A stretch of 64,000 nt of DNA from Sphingobium sp. (GTDB lineage: Bacteria > Pseudomonadota > Alphaproteobacteria > Sphingomonadales > Sphingomonadaceae), in contig JAGNYO010000001.1 of assembly GCA_017984895.1 (NCBI GenBank), forward strand, positions 1 through 64,000, in the 5' to 3' direction. The notes beneath the pieces were generated by a model. That model ran no database searches. It was not told the origin of the DNA and saw nothing but the letters and a program-made list of their open reading frames with translations. How positions within the stretch are numbered: the first letter of the stretch is position 1; the number at the start of each line of letters is the position of its first letter. Of the stretch, positions 25,680 to 37,360 are shown in pieces. A program made the translations under genes and the position numbers.

Positions 25680-27698
25680 ATCACTGCCCGTATCATAACA
25701 CTCGCCGCAATGTGCTGGCCGCTCGCTGCGGTGCCGGCGGCCGCGCAGGCGCAAGCCGCAGGAGCCGCATCCTCGGACTCGCTGATAGTGGTGACGGGCG
25801 AGGGATTGCCTTTGCCGCCAGGGACGCCTGCTTATGGATCAGTGGTGATCGATCGGGAACGGCTGGTCAACCTCTCCTCAGGCCGTATCGAAACCGCGCT
25901 GGGCGATGTCGCCGGATTTCAGCAGTTTCGCCGGTCAGACAGTCGCTCTGCCAATCCGTCCGCGCAGGGGGCCACCTTGCGCGCGCTGGGCGGTAACGCA
26001 TCAAGCCGCACGCTTATGCTGCTGGACGGCGTGCCGCTGGCAGATCCGTTTTTCGGCTATATCCCGTTCAACGCGCTGACCCCGGAACGGCTCTCGGCGA
26101 TACGGGTGACGCGAGGCGGTGGTTCAGGGGCATTTGGCGCGGGTGCGGTGGCAGGAACGATCGAGTTGGTCAGCGCGACGCGAGACCAGATACCACTTGC
26201 CTCGTTCAGCGCGCTTCATGGTAGCCGGGACGCAACCGAACTGGCGGCAGCATTCTCCCCCGATCTCGGCGGTGGCCATATCTCGCTTTCAGGTCGCTGG
26301 GACCGTAGTGACGGGTTCATGACCACCCCGCGCGCCCAGCGTTCCTCTGCCAGCGTTCCTGCCGCCTATGACAGCTGGTCAGCCAATTTGCGCGCGGTTG
26401 CGCCTCTTTCCGCAACGACGGAGCTTCAGGTTCGGGCTGCGCTGTTTCAGGATGCGCGCACGTTGCGCTTTCGTGGTGCCGACAGCACGAGCGAGGGGCA
26501 GGATGCCAGCATACGCTTGGTATCGCGCGGGCGCTGGCAGGTGGATGCGCTCGCCTATGTGCAGGCGCGCAACTTTTCCAACATCGTCATCAGCGCAACA
26601 ACATTCCGCAAGTCGCTCGACCAGCGCAACACACCCTCAACCGGCATCGGCGGCAAGATCGAACTACGCCCCCCGGTGGGCGGGGCGCATGTGCTGCGCG
26701 TTGGCGTGGATAGCCGCTTTGCCACCGGCGACATGGAGGAGGCGGCCTATGACGCCAATCTATCCACCAACCCGCTGACGGCAAGGCGCTATGCCGGCGG
26801 CGATCAGTGGACCGCCGGCCTGTTCATCGAGGATGACTGGACCATCGGTCCTCTAGTGTTCACCGGCGGTATGCGCGCAGATCACTGGGCCATCACCAAG
26901 GGTTTTTTTCGGGTGACCGGGGTCGGCGCGACGGACCATCGCTTTGCTGATCGCGATCAATGGGAACTGTCTGGCCGGGCGGGCCTGCGTATGGATCTGG
27001 GCGGAGGCATCGCCTTTCGCGCCGCCGCCTATAGCGGCTTTCGCCTGCCGACGCTCAATGAACTTTATCGCCCCTTCGTGGTCGGCGCCGTGCGAACCCA
27101 GGCCAATGCGGCTCTCAAGCCCGAAAAGTTGCGGGGCGCGGAGGCGGGCATCGACTTCGCTCCCTGCGTGGGCTGCTCATTGGGGGTGACGGGCTTCACT
27201 AATCGCCTCGATAACGCCATCGCCAACGTCACGACCGGCGCAAATCTGCGCCAGCGCAATAATGTGGACGCCATTATTGCGAAGGGAGTGGAGGTGGCCG
27301 CCGCAGTGCAGGCGGGCGCTTTCGGCGTTAACGCTTCCTATGCCTACAGCCACAGCCGGGTAAACGCGCCCGGTATGCAGTTCGATGGCTTGCCCCCCGC
27401 CCAAAGCCCGGCACATGCGGCGAGCGCCACCCTATCATGGAGGCCCATCAAGGATGCGCTCGTCTCGGCTACTGTGCGATATGTCTCCCGGCAATATGAG
27501 GATGATCTCGCGACCGATACGTTGCCAGGCGCATTTACGATGGACGCAATAGCGCGCTTGCCGCTCGGTCATGGTTTTACCCTGCTGGCGCGTGCCGAAA
27601 ATCTTTTCGACGAGACGGTGGTGACGCGCAACGCGGGCGGCTCGATAGATCTCGGCACGCCCCGAACCTTGTGGCTGGGCATCAGCTTTTCGCGGTAA
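25680..27698 (+). CDS. TonB-dependent receptor, probable AUC start
   Basis: Outer-membrane TonB-dependent receptor (672 residues from ATC at 25680). The plug domain carries ESLS-like SLIVVTGEG near the TonB box, LRALGGNASSRTLMLLDGVPLADPFFGY and AIRVTRGGGSGAFGAGAVAGTIEL; the barrel ends in the C-terminal Phe-Ser-Arg. The start at ATC is chosen because GGGAGG precedes it at ideal distance and the resulting N-terminus (M)TARIITLAAMCWPLAAVPAAAQA is a complete signal peptide with a positive charge. The ATG at 25710 gives a 13-residue remnant lacking the charged region. The pattern resembles BtuB-like receptors, but no ligand-specific gene (corrinoid riboswitch, siderophore gene) is adjacent. Confidence 0.85.
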   Translation: MTARIITLAAMCWPLAAVPAAAQAQAAGAASSDSLIVVTGEGLPLPPGTPAYGSVVIDRERLVNLSSGRIETALGDVAGFQQFRRSDSRSANPSAQGATLRALGGNASSRTLMLLDGVPLADPFFGYIPFNALTPERLSAIRVTRGGGSGAFGAGAVAGTIELVSATRDQIPLASFSALHGSRDATELAAAFSPDLGGGHISLSGRWDRSDGFMTTPRAQRSSASVPAAYDSWSANLRAVAPLSATTELQVRAALFQDARTLRFRGADSTSEGQDASIRLVSRGRWQVDALAYVQARNFSNIVISATTFRKSLDQRNTPSTGIGGKIELRPPVGGAHVLRVGVDSRFATGDMEEAAYDANLSTNPLTARRYAGGDQWTAGLFIEDDWTIGPLVFTGGMRADHWAITKGFFRVTGVGATDHRFADRDQWELSGRAGLRMDLGGGIAFRAAAYSGFRLPTLNELYRPFVVGAVRTQANAALKPEKLRGAEAGIDFAPCVGCSLGVTGFTNRLDNAIANVTTGANLRQRNNVDAIIAKGVEVAAAVQAGAFGVNASYAYSHSRVNAPGMQFDGLPPAQSPAHAASATLSWRPIKDALVSATVRYVSRQYEDDLATDTLPGAFTMDAIARLPLGHGFTLLARAENLFDETVVTRNAGGSIDLGTPRTLWLGISFSR

Positions 27699-27725
27699 GG
27701 CACGGTTGAAAATTTGGTCCTGGTC

Positions 27726-27750
27726 CTTGTGTTGCAAAATTGCCACATTA
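27726..27750 (+). promoter_or_regulatory. Possible heat-shock (RpoH) promoter of clpB
   Basis: CTTGTG at 27726-27731 and CCACATTA at 27743-27750 resemble the RpoH elements CTTGAA and CCCCAT, with an 11-base spacer (slightly short). They sit about 30 bases upstream of the clpB ATG, and clpB is a classical heat-shock gene. Confidence 0.35.
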
Positions 27751-27780
27751 CTTTACTCCTGAAGGATAGGAGGACCGCAT

Positions 27781-30360
<2,580 letters not shown>

Positions 30361-30386
30361 TAAGCCATGGCGAAACATACCGCTTC

Positions 30387-30422
30387 CTGCGCGCTGCCCG
30401 CAGCCTATGGGGCGGCGCGCAG
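30387..30422. terminator. Hairpin between convergent clpB and eipA
   Basis: Arms 30387-30399 and 30410-30422 pair over 13 positions with a single T/G mismatch that is a G-U pair in RNA, around a 10-base loop. It lies 26 bases after the clpB stop and 13 bases from the end of the convergent eipA gene, so it can serve both. There is no strong U-run. Confidence 0.6.
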
Positions 30423-30434
30423 AGGGCTATGGTG

Positions 30435-31181
30435 TCAGAACGGGATGATACGAGACTTTTCTGAGAACTTCATATAGCCGGCGTTGATCCCCGCGCGCCA
30501 GCCGATACCGAGGCGAATGGGAATGAGCACCACATCGCCGCGCCGCAAATAGGTAGCGGTTAAGCCGCCCACCACATAGAGCGCGCCTTCCGCCTGGGGA
30601 TAGCGCCTGAATATTTCCTCTGAGTCATAGAGGTTGTAAACCAGCATGAATACCTTGGAAGCGTTGCCGCCGAAATCGAAACCCACCGAAGGGCCGGTCC
30701 AGTAGACCTTGCGCTGGCCCTCGACCTTGTGGTTCATGGTGCCCGAGCCATAGCGCAGGCCGACACCCACCGCGCCAGATGCCTCGCGCCCGGCGATATA
30801 GGCGTTGGGCCGCCCACGATCCTTGAGGATCTTCTCAAGCATGCTGGCCAGACCCTCGGCCCCGCGTCCGAACACACCTTCCGCCGCGCTGACGACATCG
30901 TCATCCTGATAGGCGTTGTTGGGGTCTGGCGAGGCTGGAACGGTCGTCGCGCCCGATGGCGCTGTCGGGGCAGAGGATTCAGGTGTGGTTGGCAAAGGCG
31001 GCGGGGGAGGCGTAGTGCCACCACTCGGCGAAGCGAGGTCGGAATCAATGGCCTGATTGGGGTCGATCGTCTGCACCTGAGCCAGCACGCTCACGGGTGT
31101 AAGCGCTACGCCTAGCGCTGCGAGCAGACCCAGCCCGGTGCGCGCCATCGGCGTCGAAAAAAGCCTGAAATGCCCCATCAT
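30435..31181 (-). CDS. eipA: EipA/DUF1134 envelope integrity protein
   Basis: A 248-residue periplasmic protein of the DUF1134 family, whose Brucella member EipA is required for envelope integrity. It has a signal peptide (LGLLAALGVALTPVSVLA), a Pro/Thr/Ser-rich low-complexity linker (residues about 50-85, including a run of prolines) and the DUF1134 domain: DDVVSAAEGVFGRGAEGLASMLEKILKDRGRPNAYIAG, SVGFDFGGNASKVFMLVYNLYDSEEIFRRYP and the final GYMKFSEKSRIIPF. Two adjacent ATG codons start it. It stands alone, convergent with clpB. The biochemical activity is unknown. Confidence 0.9.
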   Translation of the reverse strand: MMGHFRLFSTPMARTGLGLLAALGVALTPVSVLAQVQTIDPNQAIDSDLASPSGGTTPPPPPLPTTPESSAPTAPSGATTVPASPDPNNAYQDDDVVSAAEGVFGRGAEGLASMLEKILKDRGRPNAYIAGREASGAVGVGLRYGSGTMNHKVEGQRKVYWTGPSVGFDFGGNASKVFMLVYNLYDSEEIFRRYPQAEGALYVVGGLTATYLRRGDVVLIPIRLGIGWRAGINAGYMKFSEKSRIIPF

Positions 31182-31303
31182 ATACCCTCACGCCCAAAAT
31201 CCGCCTTTTTTGGCTATCTGGCGCTCAACATGAAACGGCAATGAACGAACGGCGACACGAGTCGATTCTGCGCTGAACCGAATCGATTATAGGGGGTATC
31301 GTT

Positions 31304-32260
31304 CTACTTATGGAGCCAGCGGGTCGCTTTGAACCAGATACCTGCCGCCCCGCCCGTTGCCACACAGAAGGCCACTACGCCCCAGAACGCCCATGGCTCG
31401 TGCGCCCAGGGTATGCCCGCCACATTCATGCCCAGCAGGCCAGTGATGAAGGTAAGGGGCAGAAATATTAGCGCGACGATGGCAAGCACCAGCGCCTGCT
31501 GGTTCATATGCTCCGCGCGCAGATCGGTGAGAGCTTCGTGGGTTAGCGCCGCGCGCTCCCGCACAGATTCCAGCTCTTCCACCATGCGCGCACAACGATC
31601 CGCCGCTTCCTGAAGGTGCAATCGGTCGTCTGGCTCCAGCCAGTCGGTGGGCATCGCCATTAGCCGCTCGGTGGCCTGCCGCTGTGGTGCGAGGAAGCGA
31701 CGATAGGCAATGGCCTCTGCACGCAACTGCGCAACCTTGCGCCGCTCGACTGTGCTGCCATCCTCCAGCACACTGCTTTCGATAGCATCGAGCGCATCGC
31801 CGAGGTCCGCGATCTCAGGGTCCAGCGCGTCGGTGATTTCCATTGCGGTAGCGGCGATGAGGTCACCGGGATCGGTCAGTTTCCCTTTCAGCATACGCTC
31901 GACCAGCCGGACAAAAACGCCCAATTCCCGGTAGGACAGGCTCACCACCAGCCCGCGCTGCGCCCAGAAGCGGATCGATACGAGCGGATCGCCATCTATG
32001 GCGGAAGTCGCGCCCAGCCCGCGCATATTGACGAGCGCGCCTGCGCCGAACTGGGTGCAGCGCGGCCGGGTTTCCTGCGCCTTCAGGGCCGCGACAGCTT
32101 GTAAGGGTATATCCGCGAACTGCATGAGGATTGTGTCGACATCGTCGACCTTACCATCCAGATGCACCCAGAGGAAATCCCGCTGAAAGTCATGGGCAAG
32201 GCATTCTCCCAAGGTGTGTTCTTGCGCACTGCCTTTTGAGGAAAGAAAAAAGCGGCTCAT
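31304..32260 (-). CDS. zntB: ZntB/CorA-type metal ion transporter
   Basis: A 318-residue CorA-superfamily protein. The large cytoplasmic N-terminal domain contains a long helix region (residues about 150-255, acidic), followed by two membrane segments; the first ends in the signature GMN (LLGMNVAGIPW). The following HEPWAFW tract rather than CorA's YGMNFxxMPE points to ZntB, associated with zinc transport. The ATG at 32260 has GGAG five bases upstream and overlaps the siroheme-like gene stop by four bases (ATGA). It is the last gene of the argH-lysA run. Confidence 0.88.
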   Translation of the reverse strand: MSRFFLSSKGSAQEHTLGECLAHDFQRDFLWVHLDGKVDDVDTILMQFADIPLQAVAALKAQETRPRCTQFGAGALVNMRGLGATSAIDGDPLVSIRFWAQRGLVVSLSYRELGVFVRLVERMLKGKLTDPGDLIAATAMEITDALDPEIADLGDALDAIESSVLEDGSTVERRKVAQLRAEAIAYRRFLAPQRQATERLMAMPTDWLEPDDRLHLQEAADRCARMVEELESVRERAALTHEALTDLRAEHMNQQALVLAIVALIFLPLTFITGLLGMNVAGIPWAHEPWAFWGVVAFCVATGGAAGIWFKATRWLHK

Positions 32261-33054
32261 GCCTGCTCCTCTTGCTTGCCGCACAGCCAGAGCGCTAGCC
32301 CCGGCCCGGACCAGTGGGGCGCCTGTGCCGAGTAACTGCGCCGGGCGTCCGCGCGGGCGCGGTGCAGGATGGCGGGTGCTATGTCTGCCGTGTGAAAAAC
32401 CATGTCCGCTTGCCCCAGCAGCCGCGTAGCGCGCAGGGTGAGATCGTCGGGATCGGCGGAGGTGACGGGAATTATTTCCAGACGGAATCCGGCTTTGTCG
32501 CTTTCCTGCTCCGGCGCTTCAGCGAGCCATTGATCCACCTCGTCGGGTCCGGCGCTTAGAAACGGATCGAGCAGGGCGCCCTCGCCCAAGGCGGAATCAA
32601 GCATGCGTCGCCGCGTGGCGGCATCAGGCCAGCGCATACGCATCGCGCTTCGTGCTCTGCCCAGTGCCGCAGCCAGCGGCCCTAACGCATCAGGTAGCAG
32701 TGCCTCCAGCCTCTGACGCAACGCCTTCGCAAGGCCGGCTGACGCAGCGCCCGTGCCGATCGCGATCAGCACAGGATCGCGGTCAACGATTGCCGGCAGC
32801 GTGAAATCGCACAAGGAGGGGCGGTCCACTACATTGACCAGCACACCGCGCGCTTTCAGCCTTTCTGCCGCGGCCTGTGCCTCGTCCTCATCCTCGATCG
32901 CGACGATGGCGAGGCTAGCATCAGCCGCTTCTTCGGTGCGGATATCGGCGCCCGCGCGCTCCAGCAGCCGGCGCTTGGCGTCTGCCGCCTCTCCCATGCC
33001 CAGCAGGATGACCGGCCTGTGTGTCAGCTTCATGAAAAGGGGCAGGCTATGCAC
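32257..33054 (-). CDS. Siroheme-synthase-like protein: CysG-type Rossmann domain with a fragment of a methyltransferase domain
   Basis: A 265-residue protein. Residues 1-160 look like precorrin-2 dehydrogenase/sirohydrochlorin ferrochelatase (VILLGMGEAADAKRRLLERAGA, LVNVVDRPSLCDFTLPAIVDRDPVLIAIGTGAASAGLAKALRQRLE). Residues about 192-240 (VTSADPDDLTLRATRLLGQADMVF, ILHRARADARR) match the beginning of the uroporphyrinogen-III methyltransferase domain, but its SAM-binding body is absent; the protein ends shortly after. Methylation of uroporphyrinogen must then come from another protein. The GTG start gives the family-like N-terminus (M)HSLPLF; it lies six bases after lysA and the stop overlaps zntB. 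Confidence 0.8.
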   Translation of the reverse strand: MHSLPLFMKLTHRPVILLGMGEAADAKRRLLERAGADIRTEEAADASLAIVAIEDEDEAQAAAERLKARGVLVNVVDRPSLCDFTLPAIVDRDPVLIAIGTGAASAGLAKALRQRLEALLPDALGPLAAALGRARSAMRMRWPDAATRRRMLDSALGEGALLDPFLSAGPDEVDQWLAEAPEQESDKAGFRLEIIPVTSADPDDLTLRATRLLGQADMVFHTADIAPAILHRARADARRSYSAQAPHWSGPGLALWLCGKQEEQA

Positions 33055-33060
33055 TCGCCC

Positions 33061-34323
33061 TTAATCCTTCAGCCAGTCTGGCACATGTTCGGCGGCGATC
33101 AGCGTTTCAGGAAGCACACGTTCCGCCACCAGGGCGAACCTGCTGCCGTCCACCATCACTTCGGGCACCAGAGCGCGGCTGTTATAGGTGCTTGCCATCG
33201 TCGCGCCATAGGCGCCGGCCGTGCGGAAAATGGCAAGATCGCCGGATTGCACCGCGTCTATCTCCCGCCCCATGGCGAAGGTGTCCCCTGTCTCGCACAC
33301 CGGCCCAGCAATGTTCGCGATCAGGCGCTCGCCTGTCGGCGTTACCGCTTCGAAATCATGCCAGGCATCATACATGGCAGGGCGTGCGAGGTCGTTCATG
33401 GCAGCGTCGACAATCATATAGGGATAGGTAACACCCGGCTTCACCCAGATGACGCGCGTGAGCAGCACGCCGGCATTGCCGACGATCACCCGCCCAGGCT
33501 CGAACATCAAGGTTACATCCCACCCGCGCGTTACCCGCGCGACCATCGCACCATAGTCCGCCGGGCTGGGGGGAACCTTGTCGCGTTCGTAGGGCACGCC
33601 AAGACCCCCGCCGAGATCGACCCGGTCTATGCCATATCCCACCGCGCGCAGTTCTGTCACCAGCGCACCGATGCGGGCATAGGCGGCTTCCAGCGGAGCG
33701 AGATCGAACAACTGACTGCCGATGTGGCAGGCGATCCCGCGCAAGTTGAGGCCGGAAAGGCCAGAGAGACGGGCGAAAATGCCCATCGCGGCACTGATCG
33801 GCACGCCAAATTTGTTCTCAGACTTGCCGGTTGAGATTTTCGCATGGGTGCCTGCATCGACATCGGGGTTGACGCGCAGCACCGCAGATGCGGTGATGCC
33901 GCGCGCCGCCGCCATTTCGGCAAGCACCACGCCTTCTTCTTCCAGCTCGATGTTGAACTGGCCGATGCCAGCTTCGAGCGCCTGCGCCAGCTCGGTTCGC
34001 GTCTTGCCTACGCCGGAAAAGACAATATCGTTCGCCCGCATCCCCGCCGCCAGCGCCCGCGAAATCTCGCCGCCAGACACCACATCCGCGCCAAAGCCCT
34101 GCCGCGCCAGCACGTTGAGCACCGCGAGGTTGGGATTGGCCTTGATCGCGAACGCAATATGCGTGCGCGGTAGGGCGGAGAGCGCAGCCTTGAACACCTG
34201 CGCATGCCGCTCCAGCGTGGCGCGGGAGTAGATATAGACTGGCGTGCCAACCGTCTCGGCAATCAGGGAAAGTGACACGTCCTCAGCATGAAGCGCGCCA
34301 TTCTTGTATGTAAAATGATCCAT
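33061..34323 (-). CDS. lysA: Diaminopimelate decarboxylase
   Basis: Makes lysine from meso-diaminopimelate. The 420-residue product is a fold type III PLP enzyme: lysine in FAIKANPNLAVLN, the phosphate-binding GGLGVPYERD, and EPGRVIVGNAGVLLTRV. The barrel pieces FSGVGKTRTELAQAL and GIACHIGSQLFDLAPLEAAY are typical. It lies 21 bases downstream of a small lipoprotein gene and argH, the classical alphaproteobacterial order, and six bases upstream of the siroheme-like gene. Confidence 0.96.
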   Translation of the reverse strand: MDHFTYKNGALHAEDVSLSLIAETVGTPVYIYSRATLERHAQVFKAALSALPRTHIAFAIKANPNLAVLNVLARQGFGADVVSGGEISRALAAGMRANDIVFSGVGKTRTELAQALEAGIGQFNIELEEEGVVLAEMAAARGITASAVLRVNPDVDAGTHAKISTGKSENKFGVPISAAMGIFARLSGLSGLNLRGIACHIGSQLFDLAPLEAAYARIGALVTELRAVGYGIDRVDLGGGLGVPYERDKVPPSPADYGAMVARVTRGWDVTLMFEPGRVIVGNAGVLLTRVIWVKPGVTYPYMIVDAAMNDLARPAMYDAWHDFEAVTPTGERLIANIAGPVCETGDTFAMGREIDAVQSGDLAIFRTAGAYGATMASTYNSRALVPEVMVDGSRFALVAERVLPETLIAAEHVPDWLKD

Positions 34324-34344
34324 AGCCTCGACTTTGTGAATGGG

Positions 34345-34578
34345 TCAGGAGGGCGGCAGATCGAAATAATCGTCTCTGCGCTCATAGGAGCGATCGAGCG
34401 GTTCCGCGCTGCGATCTGGCCGGGCCTGCGTCTCATAGCGCGTCATCTCTTCCGGTGTTTCAGCGCGCTCCGCCCCGCGTGCGACCGGCGGCGGGGTCAT
34501 ACCCGGCTTCTCGGCCAAGTCCTTGCGCACACCGCAAGCGGACATCGCCAGCAGCGCCAATATCATTGCCCGCTTCAT
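34345..34578 (-). CDS. Small lipoprotein between argH and lysA (LptM-like position)
   Basis: A 77-residue predicted lipoprotein: hydrophobic MILALLAM followed by lipobox MSAC (Cys15). After the Cys comes [16 protein letters not shown], which loosely resembles the CGxKGxLxxPxG start of LptM/YifL lipoproteins found between argH and lysA in many alphaproteobacteria, but the pattern is degenerate. The rest is charged and disordered-looking (Arg, Glu, Asp, Pro). Its start overlaps the argH stop by four bases and it precedes lysA by 21 bases. The position argues for an LptM orthologue; the sequence does not prove it. Confidence 0.75.
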   Translation of the reverse strand: MKRAMILALLAMSACGVRKDLAEKPGMTPPPVARGAERAETPEEMTRYETQARPDRSAEPLDRSYERRDDYFDLPPS

Positions 34579-35975
34579 GCGCCGCCCTCCGCAAGCTCAC
34601 CCTTTGCCTGTGCAATCCTCGCGCGCACCTGCGTCGGAGCAGTGCCACCATGGCTTATGCGGCTGGCGACCGATGCATCGACAGTCAGCACAGAATAAAC
34701 CCGCTCGTCGATCCGCGCGTCAATCGCGTGTAGTGTCTCGATCGACAGGTCAGCCAGCGCCATCCCTGCTTCGTCCGCCGCTTTCACCGCGCGTCCAGTG
34801 ATATGATGCGCCTCGCGGAAGGGGATACCAGCCTCGCGCACCAGCCAATCGGCAAGGTCGGTCGCGGTGGCGTGGCCGCTCATGGCAAGGCCGCGCATCC
34901 GTTCGGTATTAAACGTCACCGTCTCGATCATGCCCGTCATCGCCGCGATACACAGGCTTAGCAGGTCATGCGCCTCGAACACCGGCGGCTTGTCGTTCTG
35001 CATATCTTTGGAATACGCGAGCGGCAGGCCTTTCATCGTCACGCACAGAGCCGTCATACAGCCCATAATCCGCCCGGCATGGCCACGCACCAGCTCCGCC
35101 GCATCGGGATTGCGCTTTTGCGGCATGATCGAGCTGCCGGTCGAATAGGCATCGGGTAGCGCGACGAAGCCGAAAGGCTGGCTCGCCCAGATGATGAATT
35201 CCTCGGCAAGGCGCGAGAGGTGCAGCGAACATTGCGTCGCCGCCATCAGATAATCGAGCGCGAAGTCCCGGTCAGACACGCTGTCGAGGCTGTTGTCCGT
35301 CGGCGCGGTAAAGCCCAGAGCGGCGGCGGTATTGTGCCGGTCGATCGCGAAGCCGGTGCCCGCCAGCGCGGCGGCGCCCAAGGGGCACTGGTTGAGCCGC
35401 GCGCGCGCGTCGGTAAAGCGCGAACGATCCCGTTTCAGCATTTCATAATAGGCCATGAGGTGATGGCCCAAAGTGACCGGCTGCGCGCTCTGCAAATGGG
35501 TGAAGCCGGGCATCACGCTATCGGCATGCTCCTCCGCCCGCTTAACCAGCGCCGCCTGCAACCCCGTCATGCCGGCCAGCACCTCGTCCATCGCGTCGCG
35601 CACCCACAGGCGAAAGTCAGTCGCCACCTGATCGTTGCGGCTGCGCGCTGTATGTAGCCTGCCTGCCGCACTCCCGATCAACTCTGCCAGCCGCGACTCG
35701 GTGACCATATGAATGTCCTCGAGCGCCAAATTGACCGGCACTCCTTCACGTTCATATTCGGCAGCGACGCGACTCAGCCCCTCGGTGATCGCCTGCGCGT
35801 CCTCGCCGGAAACGATGCCCTGCACCGCCAGCATCGCCACGTGCGCCTTGGAACCGGCGATGTCCTGTTTCCACAAGCGCTTGTCGAACGGGATCGAGGC
35901 GTTTATCTCACGCATGACTGCGGCTGGCCCTTCGGCGAAGCGCCCGCCCCACATGCTGTTGGAGCCTGCCGTCAT
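34575..35975 (-). CDS. argH: Argininosuccinate lyase
   Basis: Last step of arginine synthesis: argininosuccinate to arginine plus fumarate. The 466-residue product has [10 protein letters not shown] near the N-terminus, the [17 protein letters not shown] and [16 protein letters not shown] segments, and the fumarase/lyase signature [12 protein letters not shown]. Start choice is uncertain: the ATG at 35975 ([11 protein letters not shown]) is used; a GTG at 35993 and an ATG at 35954 are possible. The ATG at 35975 overlaps by two bases the ATG of the divergent TlpA-type gene. The stop overlaps the small lipoprotein gene. Confidence 0.95.
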   Translation of the reverse strand: MTAGSNSMWGGRFAEGPAAVMREINASIPFDKRLWKQDIAGSKAHVAMLAVQGIVSGEDAQAITEGLSRVAAEYEREGVPVNLALEDIHMVTESRLAELIGSAAGRLHTARSRNDQVATDFRLWVRDAMDEVLAGMTGLQAALVKRAEEHADSVMPGFTHLQSAQPVTLGHHLMAYYEMLKRDRSRFTDARARLNQCPLGAAALAGTGFAIDRHNTAAALGFTAPTDNSLDSVSDRDFALDYLMAATQCSLHLSRLAEEFIIWASQPFGFVALPDAYSTGSSIMPQKRNPDAAELVRGHAGRIMGCMTALCVTMKGLPLAYSKDMQNDKPPVFEAHDLLSLCIAAMTGMIETVTFNTERMRGLAMSGHATATDLADWLVREAGIPFREAHHITGRAVKAADEAGMALADLSIETLHAIDARIDERVYSVLTVDASVASRISHGGTAPTQVRARIAQAKGELAEGGA

Positions 35976-36582
35976 GTCTGTTTCGTCCCGCACGCTGATT
36001 GCTCTGCTCCTGATCGGGGTTTTGCTTGGCGCCTGCGATAAGCAATCCGCGCGTCAGGAGCAAGACAATGCGGCGACAAATGGCGCGGCGACAAGTGGCG
36101 AGGTTGCCCCTTCCGTGTCCAGTGATACGAAATACATCGTCGACCGCAGCAAGGCGGGCAGTGAGCTTCCCGATTATCTGTTTCGCGATGCGGAGGGCAA
36201 GGAGCTGAGCCTCGCCCGCTTCAAGGGCAACCCCATCCTCGTCAACCTGTGGGCGACATGGTGTGCGCCCTGCGTGGCGGAGATGCCGCAGCTTGACCGG
36301 ATCGCGGCGAGCCATACGAACAGTGGGCTTCAGGTGCTCCCCATCTCGCAGGATATAATGGAAGCGGACAAAGTGCTTGGCTTCTTCAATGCCAAAGGCT
36401 TTCGTCATATCCAGCCTTGGCTGGACGCGGATAACGCCTTCGGCTTCGGCTATGGCGGAGGCATGCTGCCCTTGAGTGTGCTTTATTCGCGGGAGGGCAA
36501 GGAGGTCGCGCGTGTTGTCGGCGCGCCGGACTGGGAAAGTGCGGAAGCCCAAGCCCTGCTGGAGGAAGCAATCAATGAATAG
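35974..36582 (+). CDS. TlpA-family thiol-disulfide oxidoreductase lipoprotein
   Basis: A 202-residue periplasmic thioredoxin-like protein, lipid-anchored: signal [14 protein letters not shown] with lipobox Cys21, then a Ser/Ala-rich linker (about residues 22-60). The active site is WCAPC (Cys97 and Cys100) in the order [22 protein letters not shown], which identifies the TlpA/ResA group; a cis-Pro segment ([15 protein letters not shown]) follows. It probably reduces disulfides, for example during cytochrome c maturation, but no ccm gene is near. The start codon is divergent from and overlaps argH. The downstream lipoprotein gene overlaps its stop by eight bases. Confidence 0.9.
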   Translation: MSVSSRTLIALLLIGVLLGACDKQSARQEQDNAATNGAATSGEVAPSVSSDTKYIVDRSKAGSELPDYLFRDAEGKELSLARFKGNPILVNLWATWCAPCVAEMPQLDRIAASHTNSGLQVLPISQDIMEADKVLGFFNAKGFRHIQPWLDADNAFGFGYGGGMLPLSVLYSREGKEVARVVGAPDWESAEAQALLEEAINE

Positions 36583-37300
36583 ACATGGTGCGCCGCTGCT
36601 TACCTTTCTGTTGCTGTGCGCTTGCGGAGAGAGCGAGCAGGACGCCAATCTTGGGGGACTGGAGGCTAAAGTCGCGCACAATGACGTGGACTCCGCGTTA
36701 CGCGAGGCAATTGAAGCGCCTATCGCTACGGACCCTGACCTGCGGCGCGAAGGGAACCGGGACGCGCTCAGACCCGCGGACAAACCGATGGATGGCGCGC
36801 TGCCCTTCGGCCTTTCCTCTCGAAGTGCGCAGGAGCGCGCGTTGAAGCTCGCAGGCGGCAAGCTACTTCCCACACCTGCGCCGACCAAGATCATTACCTC
36901 CACCAAAAGCGCAATCTCCCTTTCCGGCATCGCGCAGGAGCAGGGACTGACGCAAGGATGCGGTATGCGCCTCGGCTATGGCATGGAATGGGCGCAGCGC
37001 CTGCCGGCCACTCTGCCGCTCTATCCCGGCGCGGAGTTGAAAGACGCGGCGGGGTTGGATGACCCACGCTGTACTATCAGCGCGGTCACCTTCGCCACCA
37101 ATGCCCCGGCCAGAGACGTGCTTGATTTCTATTATACGATGGCGCTGCGCGCGGGCTATGCGGTGGAGCATGTTGAGCAGGATGGCGGTCATGCGTTCAA
37201 TGGCAGACGTTCGAAGAACGGCGCGGCTTTCACCCTTAAGCTTCGCTCCGCGCCCGATGGCGGCATTGAGGGCGATCTCATTTTCAGCCAGCGCCGCTGA
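36575..37300 (+). CDS. Hypothetical lipoprotein downstream of the TlpA-like gene
   Basis: A 241-residue predicted lipoprotein with signal PLLTFLLLCAC (lipobox Cys17). The first 110 residues after it are charged and low in structure (LGGLEAKVAHNDVDSALREAIEAPIATDP); the C-terminal half (residues about 130-240: CGMRLGYGMEWAQRLPATLPLYPGAELKDAAGLDD, then FATNAPARDVLDFYYTMALRAGYAVEH) looks like a compact folded domain seen in other sphingomonad envelope proteins of unknown role. It overlaps the thioredoxin gene by eight bases, implying translational coupling and a shared envelope task. Confidence 0.78.
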   Translation: MNRHGAPLLTFLLLCACGESEQDANLGGLEAKVAHNDVDSALREAIEAPIATDPDLRREGNRDALRPADKPMDGALPFGLSSRSAQERALKLAGGKLLPTPAPTKIITSTKSAISLSGIAQEQGLTQGCGMRLGYGMEWAQRLPATLPLYPGAELKDAAGLDDPRCTISAVTFATNAPARDVLDFYYTMALRAGYAVEHVEQDGGHAFNGRRSKNGAAFTLKLRSAPDGGIEGDLIFSQRR

Positions 37301-37360
37301 TCGGGCGCTTTTCTCCCGCTTCCCTTGCTCTTGCGCGCATTGCCGCATAGGGGGAAGCGT

